This document shows, piece by piece, positions 11,515 to 23,914 of a DNA stretch of 64,000 bases. How positions within the stretch are numbered: the stretch's first letter is position 1; every line of letters starts with the position of its first letter. The DNA comes from Rosa chinensis (taxonomy: Eukaryota > Streptophyta > Magnoliopsida > Rosales > Rosaceae), in the NCBI RefSeq assembly GCF_002994745.2, contig NC_037092.1, positions 83,992,824 through 84,056,823 of the forward strand, written 5' to 3'. A program made the translations under genes and the position numbers. Under the pieces are notes generated by a model, which was not told the origin of the DNA, did no database searches, and saw only the letters and a list, made by a program, of their open reading frames with translations.

Positions 11515-13500
11515 AGTTGACAGATTCGATTGGATTCGAAAATATGATGAAATTAGCTAAATTTTTTACCACACTCATAATTTATTATAATAATCTCATC
11601 CAACGGTCGGTTTTTCCATTTTATTTTATTTTTATTTTTTTTGAGAAGGGAAAGAAAATAACAACTTAAAGCCCCTACTACAACCAGAACTAAACTGATC
11701 AAAATTAAAAGCAGACAAGGCAGAGAACGGCAACTTTTTTGACCAAGTGATAGGAGTAGAAGATCTATGACCCATATTTGTAATAGCATCAGCAACGAAG
11801 TTGGCTTCCCTGAGAACATAAGAGAAGGAAATAGATGTCTTTCACAAGAGTACGAAGACACCAAGGAGAAGCACAATTTTTGTTGATAGAGTCTATAATT
11901 AACTTGGAGTCACCTTCAACATAAAGGTGACTCAGGATGTTTTTCCATTTTATTTGAATTGATAGAGGTTGCCCTTTGGAGTGTATGATATATAAATATA
12001 GATTTATAAGAGTAACTAAGTTTGACCTAGTTGATCGAATTCGAAACGAGAACCAAATTGGCTGGATTTTCTACAACCACCATAAAACATTATAATCTCT
12101 CCATCAAGCGGTTGGTAAATTGGTATAGGCCAATGTTTTTGTCATTAATTTTTTTTTTTATCTTATGTCCACGCACATCCATCGATGGAATATTTACAAA
12201 CGTGATGTGAAAAAATAAGCACGTTTCGCGGTCGTCATGTCATCGGTCAACTAAGAAGACATACAAGTGACGACAGTTGACCACTTCGATCGGATTCAAA
12301 AATATAGTGAAATTGGCTAAATTTTTTACCACACTCATAATTTATTGTAATAATGTCATCCAACGGTCCATTTTTCCATTTTCTTTGAATTGAGATAGGG
12401 GTTGCTCTTTGGAGTGTATGATATATAGATATAGGTTTATAAGAGTAACTAAATTTGACCTAATTGATAGAATTCGAAACGAGAATCAAATTAGCTGAAT
12501 TTTTTACAATTACCATAAAACATTACAATCTCTCAATCGAGCGGTTGATTTCTCTAAATTCATTTTCCACTTCATGGTTGCTTTAGAATGAACCTCAACA
12601 ATTTAAATGCAATATACAAGTCATACAACTTTAGGAGGCAAATTAATATAGGCCAACATCATTGTAATTAAAATTGAAAATTTTATTTTATGTCAACGCA
12701 CATCCATCAATGAAATATTTACAAACGTGATGTGAAAAAATAAGCACGTTTCGCGGTCGTCATGCCATCGGTCAACTAAGAAAACATACAAGTGACGACG
12801 GTTAACCAATTCGATCGGATTCGAAAATATGGTGAAATTGGCTAAATTTTTTACCACACTCATAATTTATTGTAATAATGCCATCCAACGGTCCATTTTT
12901 CCATTTTCTTTGAATTGATAGGGGTTGCTCTTTGGAGTGTATGATACATAGATATAGGTTTATATATAACAGTAACTAAATATGACCTAATTGATCGAAT
13001 TCGAAACGAGAATCAAATTAGCTGAATTTTTTACAATCACCATAAAACATTACAATCTCTAAATCGAGCGGTTGATTTCTCTAAATTCATTTTCCACTTC
13101 ATGGTTGCTTTAGAATGAACCTCAACAATTTAAATGCAATATATAAGTCATATGACTTTAGGAGACAAATTGATATAGGCCAACATCTTTGCAATTAATA
13201 TTGAAATTTTTATCTTATGTTCACGCACATCCATCGATGGAATATTTATAGATATGATGTGAAAAAATAAGCACGTTTCGTGGTCGTCATGTCATCGGTC
13301 AACCAAGAAAACATACAAGTGACGACGGTTGACCAATTCGATCGGATTCGAAAATATGGTGAAATTGGCTAAATTTTTTACCACACTCATAATTTATTAT
13401 AATAATCTCATCCAACGGTCGGTTTTCCCATTTTATTTAAGTTGATAGAGGTTTATCTTTGGAATGTATGATATATAAATATAAGTTTATAAAAAATATC
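11515..13500. repeat. Tandem array of a 530-bp unit, four copies
   Basis: Units start near 11515, 12268, 12798 and 13323 at the word GTTGACCAATTCGATCGGAT or close variants. The spacing is 753 (the first unit carries a 312-bp LINE insertion and lacks about 90 bp), 530 and 525; the last unit is partial. No frame is maintained through the units, so the array is probably non-coding. Confidence 0.8.
11627..11938 (-). mobile_element. 5'-truncated LINE, RNase H end only
   Basis: On the minus strand the fragment begins within an RNase H-like domain (YVEGDSKLIIDSINKNCASP then WCLRTLVKDI) and runs through degraded codons to CTTCTC plus an A-rich tail (plus strand about 11627-11642). A perfect 17-bp duplication, GTTTTTCCATTTTATTT, flanks it at 11610-11626 and 11939-11955. 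This proves target-primed insertion into one unit of the 530-bp array. Confidence 0.85.
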
Positions 13501-13972
13501 ATCTTTAAAGATTTATTTATAAATAAAGCCCGCAAGACTTTGCCCGGCCCGGCCCTCTACTATTTAAAAATGGAGTAAGACCCAGCCCAAGCCCGCTACC
13601 GAGCCCGGCCCGGCCCGTTGATGAGGCCTAGCTAATTTTGTAGGTCTTTTGTGAAGAAATCATTGAGGGGCCAAGAAATATGAGTTTACATCATAATAAA
13701 CAAACAAACAAAAAACACGTGTAGTTGAGTTAAGAGTTGGATAATAACACTTTGAACAGATGAAAATGATATACTTGACAATAAAGGCATATTGAAAATG
13801 ATATTCATAAGAGAATCTTAATATTCAACCTCATGTTAACAATACTTAAAAAATTGATAATAATTCGATCGACTGATGTTTGATTTTTACCGCTCATTCT
13901 ATAATTTTCCTTATCACCCAATGTACCGCTCATCCAATAATCATCCTTATTGGGCTGCGTGTTGTGTGATAA

Positions 13973-15780
13973 GGTAAATAGGGATAAATATCGTTTCTCA
14001 GAAAAAAAAAAGTAAATTAGCATGTGAATCGGATCAATTCCACAAAACTCTACAGTGATATTTTGAATTTAACTCACAAACAACCAGATGTTGTGTAATT
14101 CAAATTGGAATATAAATAGAAAAGAAAAGGAAATGAAGAAGTTAAACATGGTATATGTTACTTTTGAGAGATCGATCCCTACCTAATACTTTACACATAA
14201 ATTCTTTGGTTTTGCCTCTATTAAACATGCATATATCATGATTCTCGTTTCAATTAAATTTTCTATCATGTACAGCCTATTACATCAGCAGACAAGAACA
14301 AAGATAAGAGATGTGTGTGTGTATATGTTTGTCTGTATAGATAGATATAAGAATGGGATCAATGTGGGATCGATCTCCCCCGGCCTTCTTCTAGCTTGGT
14401 TGTTTACACTGCTCGTGAATCGTGACTGATCAATGATGAAAGAGATAGCAAGAGTTAAACAACATAAACGCAGTGGTCCTGACTCAATATAAGCATATGC
14501 ATGATCAGACTACAGACATTGGCCATTAGCTAAGATCTCGATCAGATTCTCTTATCTTTATTTTTCTCAGAACTCAGGACTTTGGTATGGATTTACAGAC
14601 TATAATGTGTGGATCTAGCTAGCCGACTTGGCTGATCACTCCTAGTCAAAAACATATACTGCACATCCTCAACACAATTTCTTTCACTAGGACTAAAAAC
14701 TGAGCAGATAGAGGCAACTCGGCTTCTAGTCTTCGATCGAGCAGACTCAGATATTATTATGCAGGAACAATAATTTGACTCTAATTTGATGGCAGATTGA
14801 CTGGGATAAGAAATGTGTATAGGCTTTCAGTCTTGACTCTTGACAGTTACCCTTGTTGAGTTAGGGTTTACCTATTCCTGGATGACCTAATTAGAGCTAT
14901 ATATCTACTATATATTGATCGAAGAACATATTAATGATACCGTCATATCCCTTCGACCCAAGAAAAATATTTATAACTCTTTCTTGGTTTATTTGTTAAT
15001 CAGCAATTCATATTCGAATGTTGGGATTCAAAACTGTCTGGGCTAAAATAAAAAAGTAAACGTTGTTCGATCTCTTGTAGAGTTCATTCCGTACCGGCCA
15101 GCTTCCTCAACCGGCCTATATATTAGAACTCCGACGGAAGTTAGAGACCCCGGCCCGTGTAGTTAGTGGCCCATGATGTGAAGGCTTTGAAATACTGAAT
15201 GGGCCTTGCACATTGCTACTACATAGTGGGTTGTTCCAACTCATTTGATGCAGGCCCATGAATGTGCAGGGAGAGTCTTTCAAGAGCAGACGTTTGAAGA
15301 ATAATAGCATTCCAGAAGTTAATAGTTTGATATTTTTTTTGGAAAAAGAAAAGGTGGAGAAATGTGATTGGCCGCGCAAAAGGTTGGCCTATAATCATCG
15401 AAAAGAAGAGGACACAGTTATGCAAGTGGCTGATCACCGTTGATGTTGTTCTTGAAATTTTAAGGTTATCATCGGTGTAACTTGTTAATTTTGTAGGTCT
15501 TTTGTTAAAAAAATCATTGAGGAGCTAAGTCAAGGAATATGAGTTCACATCAAAATAAATAAACAAACAAAAAACACGTGAAGTTGAATTAAGAGTTAGA
15601 TAATAACACTTTAAACAGATGAAAATGATATACTTGACAATAAAGACACATTGAAAATGATGTTCATAAGAGAATCTTAATATTCAACCCATGTTAACAA
15701 GACTTACAAGACCGATAATAATTCAATCGACTGATGTTTGATTTTTACCGCTCATCCTATAATCATCCTTGTCACCCAAC
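13973..15780. repeat. Tandem duplication, copy B (uninterrupted)
   Basis: Direct repeat of 9334-13972 without the 3-kb insertion and with about 300 bp that copy A lacks. The end near 15780 (TGTCACCCAAC) matches about 13912-13922. No gene recognised. Confidence 0.85.
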
Positions 15781-15845
15781 TTCATTGGCACCATCAGAGA
15801 ACATGGATTGACACAAAATGCAGCCCAGTAAAGTTTACCAATTTC

Positions 15846-15995
15846 GAATAATAATACTATTCATCCCACAAAGGGGTATATATACAAGGACAAGAGGAGT
15901 AGTCTAACCCTAATAGGAAACAATCATTCCTATAATTACATGATAACCTAAATAAATAAGAATCATAATTACATAAGATTTACAGCTATTCTACA
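15846..15995 (-). repeat. Copia-1 3' LTR
   Basis: Matches 20728-20877 almost perfectly. On the minus strand it begins TGTAGAATAGC. The plus strand shows TATATATAC (about 15879) that could be the LTR TATA element. Confidence 0.8.
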
Positions 15996-16002
15996 CTCCC
16001 CC

Positions 16003-19000
16003 TCAAGTTGGTGCATAGATGTCTATCATGCCCAACTTGTCAACTGAGCTGTCAAATATCTTCCTGGACACTCCTTTAGTAAGAACATCAGCTAACTGCT
16101 CTTCTGAGTTTACAAATGGAAAACGAATAACCTTTCTGTCAAGATTTTCTTTAATAAAATGACGGTCAACCTCCACATGCTTTGTCCTATCATGCTGAAC
16201 TGGATTATGTGCAATCTCAATTGCAGCTTTATTATCACAATGCAAATCCATAGGTTGTCTAAGCTTGTAACCTAGATCTTTCAGGACATTACGAATCCAT
16301 AACATTTCACAGACTCCATGTGCCATACCTCGAAATTCAGCTTCTGCACTTGATCTGGCCACAACTTTCTGTTTCTTGCTACGCCAAGTGACAAGGTTCC
16401 CTCCTACAAAAGTGAAGTACCCAGATGTAGAACGCCTGTCAGTTTTATCACCAGCCCAATCTGCATCTGTATATCCCCCAACTTCCAATTCATCATTTTT
16501 CTCAAACAGTAATCCTTTACCTGGCGCCATCTTCAAATACCTCAAAATCTGAAAAACTGCATCCATATGATCTTCACTAGGACAATGCATAAACTGACTG
16601 ACAACACTCACAGCATAAGCAATATCAGGTCTAGTATGTGAAAGATAAATCAACCTTCCTACAAGACGTTGATACCTTCCTTTATCAGTTGGAATTTGAT
16701 CAGGATAAATGGCAAGTCTGTGATTCATCTCAATGGGTGTCTCAATTGGACTGCAGTCCAGCATCCCCGTTTCAGTAAGTAAGTCAAGAACATACTTCCT
16801 CTGTGACAGTGAAATTCCCTTCTTAGACCTCGCAACTTCAATACCCAGAAAATACTTCAGTTGCCCCAGATCCTTCATTTCAAACTCCTTTGACAGATAC
16901 TTTTGTAACTCATTCATCTCTTTCGGATCATCCCCTGTAACAATCATGTCATCAACATACACAATAAGAGCTGTAATCTTACCATTCTTGCGCTTGATAA
17001 ACAAGGTATGGTCAGAATTGCTCTGTCTGTACCCAAAGGCTCTCATGGACTTTGAAAATCTCCCAAACCAGGCTCTTGGAGATTGCTTCAGGCCATACAA
17101 AGACTTCTTCAATTTACACACCTTGCCAACTTCACTTGGGTAATTCTTAACACCTGGGGGTACATCCATGTACACTTCTTCTTCCAAATTCCCATTAAGA
17201 AACGCATTCTTCACATCAAACTGGTGTAAGGGCCAATCTTTGTTTGCTGCAAGTGAGATTAGAATCCGAACAGTATTGATCTTTGCCACAGGTGCAAAAG
17301 TCTCCTCATAATCAATCCCATAATGTTGTGTGTATCCTTTGGCAACCAACCTCGCCTTGTATCTATTAGTAGTTCCATCTGCATTAAGCTTCACAGTAAA
17401 TACCCAACGACACCCTACAGTCTTCTTTCCAACCGGCATAGGTACTAGTTCCCATGTTGCATTCTTTTGAAGAGCTTCCAATTCTTCATTCATCGCCTTT
17501 GTCCATTTTGGATCCGTCAATGCATCCTGCACGTTACTAGGAATAGATACAGTAGATAATTGATCAATAACAAGTGCATGTGACCCAGAAATCCTATGGT
17601 TAGACATAAAATTAGCTATAGGGTATTTAGCTTTGGCTTTGATATCTGGTTCATATTGTTTCTTAGGAATTCCCTTAGTAACCCTTTGTGATTTCCTAGG
17701 TTCGACACTTTCTAACCCAGAAGATTCATTAAAGTTTAGGGGTACCTGAGGAGGATCATTCTGACCGGGATCTTCAGTTGGTGATGTAGAAGGGGGAATA
17801 TCTTGTGTGTGAGCTTCAAATACGTCTTGATTTTGATTCAAACTATCCAGAAAAGTCGTCTCTTCTGTCTCGGAATTCACAACACTCTGTTCGACAGTTA
17901 CATTTTCTGTTTCGGAATTCACAACACTCTGTTCGGCAGTCGCATTTTCTGTTTCGGAATTCGCAACACTTCGTTCGGCAGTCGCATTGTCTATTTCGGA
18001 ATTCACAATGTTCTGTTCGGCAACTGCATTTTCTGTTTCCAAATTTTTTCTACCCTCAAATGTATCCTCCAAATTTTCCAAGTCTTCAAAGACATCAAAA
18101 TCAATAATAGAACTCCCTTCACAACCTCTCTCCCCCTGAAGGGAAGACTGAGAAGCTCCCCCTGAGTAATAAGGCTCGGATTCACGAAAAGCAACATCAA
18201 GAGAGACATGTAAAGTGCCAGTAAGGGGATCATAACATCGATAACCCTTCTAGAAGTCAGCATAACCAACAAAGATACACTTACGGGCACGGGGATCAAG
18301 CTTGTTGCGTTGAGGCTTGGGAATATGAACATAGGCTGTGCACCCAAACACCCGGGGCTCCAAATTAGGCATAGAAGGGATGGTCAAAAATGTATGAAGC
18401 TTCTGATGAGGATTCTGAAACTCAATCACCCGTGAAGGAGTACGGTTGATAAGATATGCTGCAGATTTTACGGCTTCTCCCCAATAGGACCGAGGTACAT
18501 TCATGCCAAATAAGGAAGCACGAACAACTTCCATCAACTGCCTGTTCTTCCGTTCTGCTAACCCATTCTGTTGAGGAGTATAAGAATTGGAGGTTTGATG
18601 ACGAATTCCATGTGACCGGCAAAACTCAATCATAGGGCCATTCACAAACTCTCCACCATTGTCAGACTGAAACACTCTGATGGATTGTTGATACTGAGTT
18701 GCCACCATTTTGTGAAATTCGATAAACATTCCAAATACATCACTCTTATTCTTCAGTAATGACACCCATGTCATGCGAGTGCAATCATCAATAAACGTTA
18801 CAAAATACCGAGCTCCAGAAAGAGAAGGAATCTTTGCAGGACCCCAGACATCAGAGTGAATTTTCATAAAAGGAACATGACTTTTATTAAGACTTGGTGA
18901 ATATGAAATACGGTGGCTCTTGGCCAGTTCACAAATGTCACAATGGAAATCCAAATCACTGACAACCGAAAACAAATGAGGTTGCAGCTTCTTAAGATAA

Positions 19001-20490
19001 CTAAAAGATAGATGACCTAAACGGCGATGCCATAACCATACTGCTTCCTTTGCATTCTCTACCCCATTAATCTGATTAGCTTGCCCCAAAAGATGCTTCT
19101 GGTTTTCTCCAGTCTCTGTCAGATCCAGGTAGTATAATTTTCCCCTTCTAACACCATAACCAAGAATCCGCCGAGTCAGAATGTCCTGAAACACACAGAA
19201 AGATGGATAGAAGGTCACAATACATGCAAGTGCTAAAATAATCTGACCAACAGATAGGAGATTATAAGCTAGTGAGGGAACAACTAGGACAGATTCAAGG
19301 GTTAAGGTATCAGATACAACAATAGAACCTTCTCCGGTGACCGGAGTTGGAGTGCCATCAGCAGTAGAGACAATATTTTGAGAGGAACGTCTAAGGTTTT
19401 TCACAAGACTAGGGTCATTGGTCATATGATCAGATGCACCTGTATCAATTATCCATGTATTATTCAAAGTAGCCTTACCCTTCATACCTGACTGCGCTAC
19501 ATTAGCGGAGGCATTGTCGAGATGCTCTTCCTCTGTAGTAGCAATAGCCGCCTTGCCCGGATTCTTTCGCGGTTTCCTGGTGAAGTCCCACCAATCAGGG
19601 TAGCCAATCACTTCATAGCACCGCTCCTTGGTATGACCTACTTCCCCACAGACAACACATTTTTTGTTTGCGTATGGGTTTGGTTTGTCATGAGGACTGC
19701 GTGGAGAAGGACCTGAGAAGCCTGGAGGAGGACCTGGTCGGCGTTGAACGGCCATAACAGAAGATTCGGTAGGTACCGAACGCCCCATAGCTTGTTTCTC
19801 TGATTGCACCTTGCGAATGTAAGCATAGCTCTGCTCCAAGGAGAATTTAGGCTCCTTGCGTAGGATTTCTCCACGCACCTGATCATACTCTGGGTCAAGT
19901 CCACTCAAAAATAAGTGAACACGCATCCGGGACATTGCTGAAGTTTCTTGAACGACAGCTGCAACATTATCATGTTGAGAGGCCACCCTTTGATCAATCT
20001 CCTGGAACATTGCCACTAACTCATTGTAGTAGGTCGGAATGGGCCTTCCATTCTGCTTTGCTTCAAAACACTTTTTATTCAACTCAAAGATTCGGGTTTC
20101 ATCAGAATCATCATAAAAGGTTTTCTCTACAGCTTCCCAAATATCTTTTGCAGTAGGGAGACGAATATACCGGTTCATGAGAGAGGATTCCATGGAGTCA
20201 ATTAGCCAACTTTTCACCTTTTCATTGTCCGTGGCCCAAGCTTCATACTCTGCAGAATTCATGGCGGGTTCAGCCTTTACTCCGGTCAGATAACCAACCT
20301 TCCCTCGTGCTCCAATGCGCATTCTCATAAGAGGAGCCCATATGGTGTAGTTGGATTCATTCAAGACAACACTTGTGGGGAAAGCAGAGTTGTCTTGTTG
20401 GGTGGTGTAGTGGTGATGGATGATTGGTGAGGATGACACCATTGTCTTCTCGGGATTTGACTGTTCGCCTTCAATTGCAGGTCCGGCCAT
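16003..20490 (-). pseudogene. Copia-1 gag-pol, intact except one amber codon
   Basis: The frame from the ATG at 20490 to the stop at 16003 spans 1,496 codons and is broken only by TAG at 18252-18250, just after the integrase region. Landmarks: UBN2-type gag in the first about 250 residues; a CCHC knuckle CVVCGEVGHTKERC near 278; protease WIIDTGASDHM near 347; integrase with HSDVWGP, FIDDCTRMTW, FQSDNGGEF and NGLAERKNR; reverse transcriptase YVDDMIVTGDD near 1180; RNase H with YTDADWAGD and SSAEAEF. The codons after the stop continue the same protein without a frame change. The lesion makes the element non-autonomous unless the stop is read through. Confidence 0.92.
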
Positions 20491-20611
20491 TGAGGAATTT
20501 GGGGTTTGTTTGTTTTTTTTTTTTCAGGTTTGGTTTTTCTAGGGTTTCAAAAATTCAGGGATGGCTTGATTTTAATGGTGGTGGTACGCAGCGGTTTGTG
20601 GTGTGCTTTGG

Positions 20612-20655
20612 GATTCAGGATTCAGGATTAAGGATTCAGGATTCAGGATTCAAAG
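20612..20655. repeat. 7-bp tandem repeat in the copia-1 leader
   Basis: GGATTCA is repeated about six times with one variant unit (GGATTAA), between the primer site and the gag start. Confidence 0.7.
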
Positions 20656-20684
20656 GATGCAGGCAAGTTCAAAGGATTGAACCT

Positions 20685-20696
20685 GCTCTGATACCA
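20685..20696 (-). other. Copia-1 primer binding site
   Basis: The minus strand reads TGGTATCAGAGC, the standard initiator tRNA-Met primer site of plant copia elements. It fixes the end of the 5' LTR at about 20697. Confidence 0.85.
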
Positions 20697-20877
20697 AGTA
20701 GAAAAGAATACTTTGATTTTAGGGTTTTCAATAATAATACTATTCATCCCACAAAGGGTATATATACAAGGACAAGAGGAGTAGTCTAACCCTAATAGGA
20801 AACAATCATTCCTATAATTACATGATAACCTAAATAAATAAAAATCATAATTACATAAGATTTACAGCTATTCTACA
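20697..20877 (-). repeat. Copia-1 5' LTR
   Basis: Begins TGTAGAATAG on the minus strand at 20877 and runs to the primer site. It is about 30 bp longer than the recognisable 3' LTR. Confidence 0.75.
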
Positions 20878-21258
20878 AGTCTAGCAATCCAAAACTCGGC
20901 TAATCTAATCTAACAATTTGGTTCATCTCCTCATAGAATTGGCGGGAAAGAAAATGGAAAATAAACCAAAGGTGCTGATCAGGTACACTACACATACACC
21001 AAGAATCTTACTCATCCCTCAATACCAGCCGTCGATTTTCATGACCTTAACATCTTAACGGCGAAAAATCTCCAAAAAAGCCGCAGCCCACCGTCAAACG
21101 GCTACACAGATGCACCGTAAAACCCAGTAAAGGCTTTCAGACTGTGAAGCCTAAACAGAACCCTAGCTTCTTCTTCGAGCTCATCTTCTTCAATTTTGGT
21201 TTCTAAAAGCTTTAAAGTTTGGGGCTTTCTGGATGAAAAGTTGATTGGCGATTCAGGA
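20878..21258 (+). other. Promoter and leader region of TOP6B
   Basis: The 381 bp between the copia-1 LTR and the TOP6B start codon must hold the proximal promoter and 5' leader. I see no clear TATA box. The retrotransposon has therefore replaced or displaced everything farther upstream. Confidence 0.5.
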
Positions 21259-23869
21259 ATGGAGAGCAGTAAGAAACCGAAATCAAAGACTCCAGCAAAG
21301 AAGCCCAAAGACAGTGTTCTTGAGCAGAGTTAGTCTCTCTTTTCCTCTCTCTATATAAAAAGATTGTGTCTTTATGTATTGATTGGGTTTATCTTTGATT
21401 TTTTGTATTGGGTTTCATATTGATTGGGTTTTTTATCTTCAATTTTGCTGCAGAATCTCCAGCTGAGTTCTTCGCTGAGAACAAGAACATTGCTGGATTT
21501 GATAATGTATGCCTTTTTTTTTTTTTTTGATTATTTTTTTTTAAAGATCAAATTTGAAGCTTTGTGTGAAATGTAGAGGAATTTGGAGTGTCTGACTTTG
21601 GATGTTTTAGCCAGGGAAATGTCTTTATACTACTGTGAGGGAACTTGTGGAGAACTCACTTGATTCCACGGAGTCCATATCTGAGCTTCCTTTGATAGAA
21701 ATCACAATGTGAGTGCTAGTTATTGGATATGATAAATTATATGTTGCGGGGTAAATGTAATCGACAAAGCTTGTGTTCTGATAGATGAGTATTGATTGTA
21801 TATTGGATTTTACAGTGAAGATATTGAGAAAAGCAAGTTCAATTCTATGATTGGTCTTGTTGATCGAGACCGTGTTGATGAGGAACTGTATGATGATCAT
21901 GAAACGGCTAAGGCTCGTGAGGTGTGCATGCTTATGAATTGAGTTTCGTCTTTTGTTAATTAATGTATGATATGGAGGATAGATCAGGCAAAGAAATCGA
22001 TAACCTTGATATTTCTCCCCTTCAAAGAAAGAAAGTCCTCTTTATTTACGTTGTTTGATCTGGGCTGTTTGAGTTTCAATCAATATTGCGCCATCTAGTC
22101 CGGAGTATCTGTGTGAATCTTACCTGACAGTTCACTTGCTTTACATGTAACTGAACTTCTTGTATTTCTGAAAACCAAGACAAAAAATGAATTCTCAGCT
22201 TTTCTAGTTATGTCTATTTGGTTCTTTTGTATTCTCTTTTAATTTTCTATTACTCATAAATCTTGTTATTCATTTCTTTATATGCAGAAACGATTAGCAA
22301 AGGAAGCTCAAGCCCAAGAATTACAAGCAAAGAATGCTTCCCTTGGAAAGAAAATCAAAGAGCCTGCAGCTCCAAAGACCATGAAGGGTCGAGGTGGGGC
22401 TGCATTTTACAGGGTTACTTGCAAGGTATGTAACCTCCAAGCATACTAATGTTTCTTATGTTCATGATATATTGTGATCTGATTCTTTGTAGGCTTGTAG
22501 CTCTGATTCATGACTGTAATTGGTTTTAAATACAGGATAATGGACGAGGAATGCCACATGATGACATTCCAAATATGTTTGGACGAGGTTGTGAACTTAC
22601 TTTGACGTCGAAGTTTTATTTTAAGTAGTGAAAAATGTTTTGCACATAGGCTTTTATTTTGTTCCTAATCATGTATGAATTCTGTTGGATATCTTCTAAT
22701 TATTCTGTATATATATGATTTCATACAGTACTGTCTGGGACAAAATATGGCTTGAAGCAGACACGTGGAAAGTTTGGTCTAGGTGCAAAGATGGTACGCT
22801 TAGGGAGATCTTGTCTATATTCAAGAAATTTCTTCTGTTATAACTATAATAGTTAATACACATGCACACGAACCCACACTAGAGATAAAATGCAAGTGCA
22901 TCTTGTCACCTTTTTTCTTTCCAAGGTCGATCATGTGATTTCAATATTAGGATTTTATGATGCTCAGTTTTAAATATAGTTTGTAGTTTTTTTCGGCATC
23001 TGCAAAAATCTAATGACAAAGTAAATATAAAACATCTCTATCAAATGATTATGTAGGTGGGCAATACAACACCATATGATGAACCCTTAGGTAATGAAAT
23101 CCAACAAAGAGTTTTCTTGTTCAAGATGCTAGGAGAAAAAAGCCTCACATCTGCATCATTGTATAATCGGGTTAATGTGCTTACCTACTTGATCCTTTTG
23201 GTATTGAAGCAAATTTGATAAGATATGTTCACTTATGCAGGCATTAATTTGGTCGAAGATGAGTACAGGGCTTCCTATAGATATCTCTTCATCAATGAAG
23301 GGCCAAAGTTATAATTCTTTCTGCAGACTGGATATAGATATTCATCGGTATGACTTAAATATGGTACACGGTCCTGAATATTATATCTATCACATAGGTC
23401 CGTATGTGGTTGTACTGTTCATACAATTATACCATTTATTTGTACCAGGGATCTCTGATGATTTTGACTTTGGCAGTAAAGGAATATAGTTTAAGCTCTT
23501 GTTGACTATTATATGGCGTTTCTTTCAACTTTCAGGAACATTCCTCATGTTCATATACATGAAAAACGGGATAGCAAGGATAGGTGGCATGGTGCTGAAA
23601 TCCAAGTTGTTATTGAGGGAAATTGGACAACTTACCGTGTATGTACTTGATCAGTGGCTTATTTAATGTTGATTCCTTAGAGCTTCTTTATAGTAATTTT
23701 TGATAAAAATTGTTCAATGTAGTTAACCAAGGTTTTCTTGATTCATTAACTAAAAGCTCCATTCTTGGCATGTGCAGTCCAAGATATTGCATTACATGCG
23801 ACAAATGGCTGTTATCACTCCTTATGCTGAGTTCATTTTTAAATTTGTTTCAGATGTTTCTGAGTATGA

Positions 23870-23914
<45 letters not shown>

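Larger units (their letters stand above)
10602..13630. mobile_element. 3-kb insertion with 9-bp target duplication
   Basis: GCTAATTTT occurs at 10593-10601 and again at 13631-13639, and copy B of the surrounding duplication shows the uninterrupted site (about 15483). The ends are rich in GGCC and CCCGGCCCGG words (10602-10645; 13525-13615), as in non-autonomous plant hAT or MULE elements; a 9-bp duplication points to a Mutator-like element. I see only imperfect terminal inverted repeats and no transposase. Confidence 0.65.
9334..13972. repeat. Tandem duplication, copy A (interrupted)
   Basis: From GGTAAATAGGG (9334) onward this copy matches 13973-15780 almost base for base over long stretches. 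It is split by a 3-kb insertion (10602-13630) and resumes at 13631. Compared with copy B it lacks about 300 bp that in B lies at about 14705-15005. No gene was recognised in the unit itself; a 63-residue frame at 9604-9795 recurs at 14238-14429 but looks non-coding. Confidence 0.85.
15846..20877 (-). mobile_element. Copia-1, Ty1/copia LTR retrotransposon
   Basis: A single gag-pol frame in the order gag, protease, integrase, reverse transcriptase, RNase H lies between short LTRs (20877-20697 upstream, 15995-15846 downstream). The primer site TGGTATCAGAGC (20696-20685) is complementary to initiator tRNA-Met, and a purine tract (16007-15996) abuts the 3' LTR. The shared LTR part differs at about two positions. 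The outer end of the 3' LTR, near 15846, does not match the 5' LTR for its last about 30 bp and I found no target duplication, so that end may be deleted. Confidence 0.9.

Noticed and set aside
18250..18252. Programmed readthrough of the copia-1 TAG
   Set aside because: Plant copia elements normally have one open frame here and no readthrough context is visible; a nonsense mutation is simpler.
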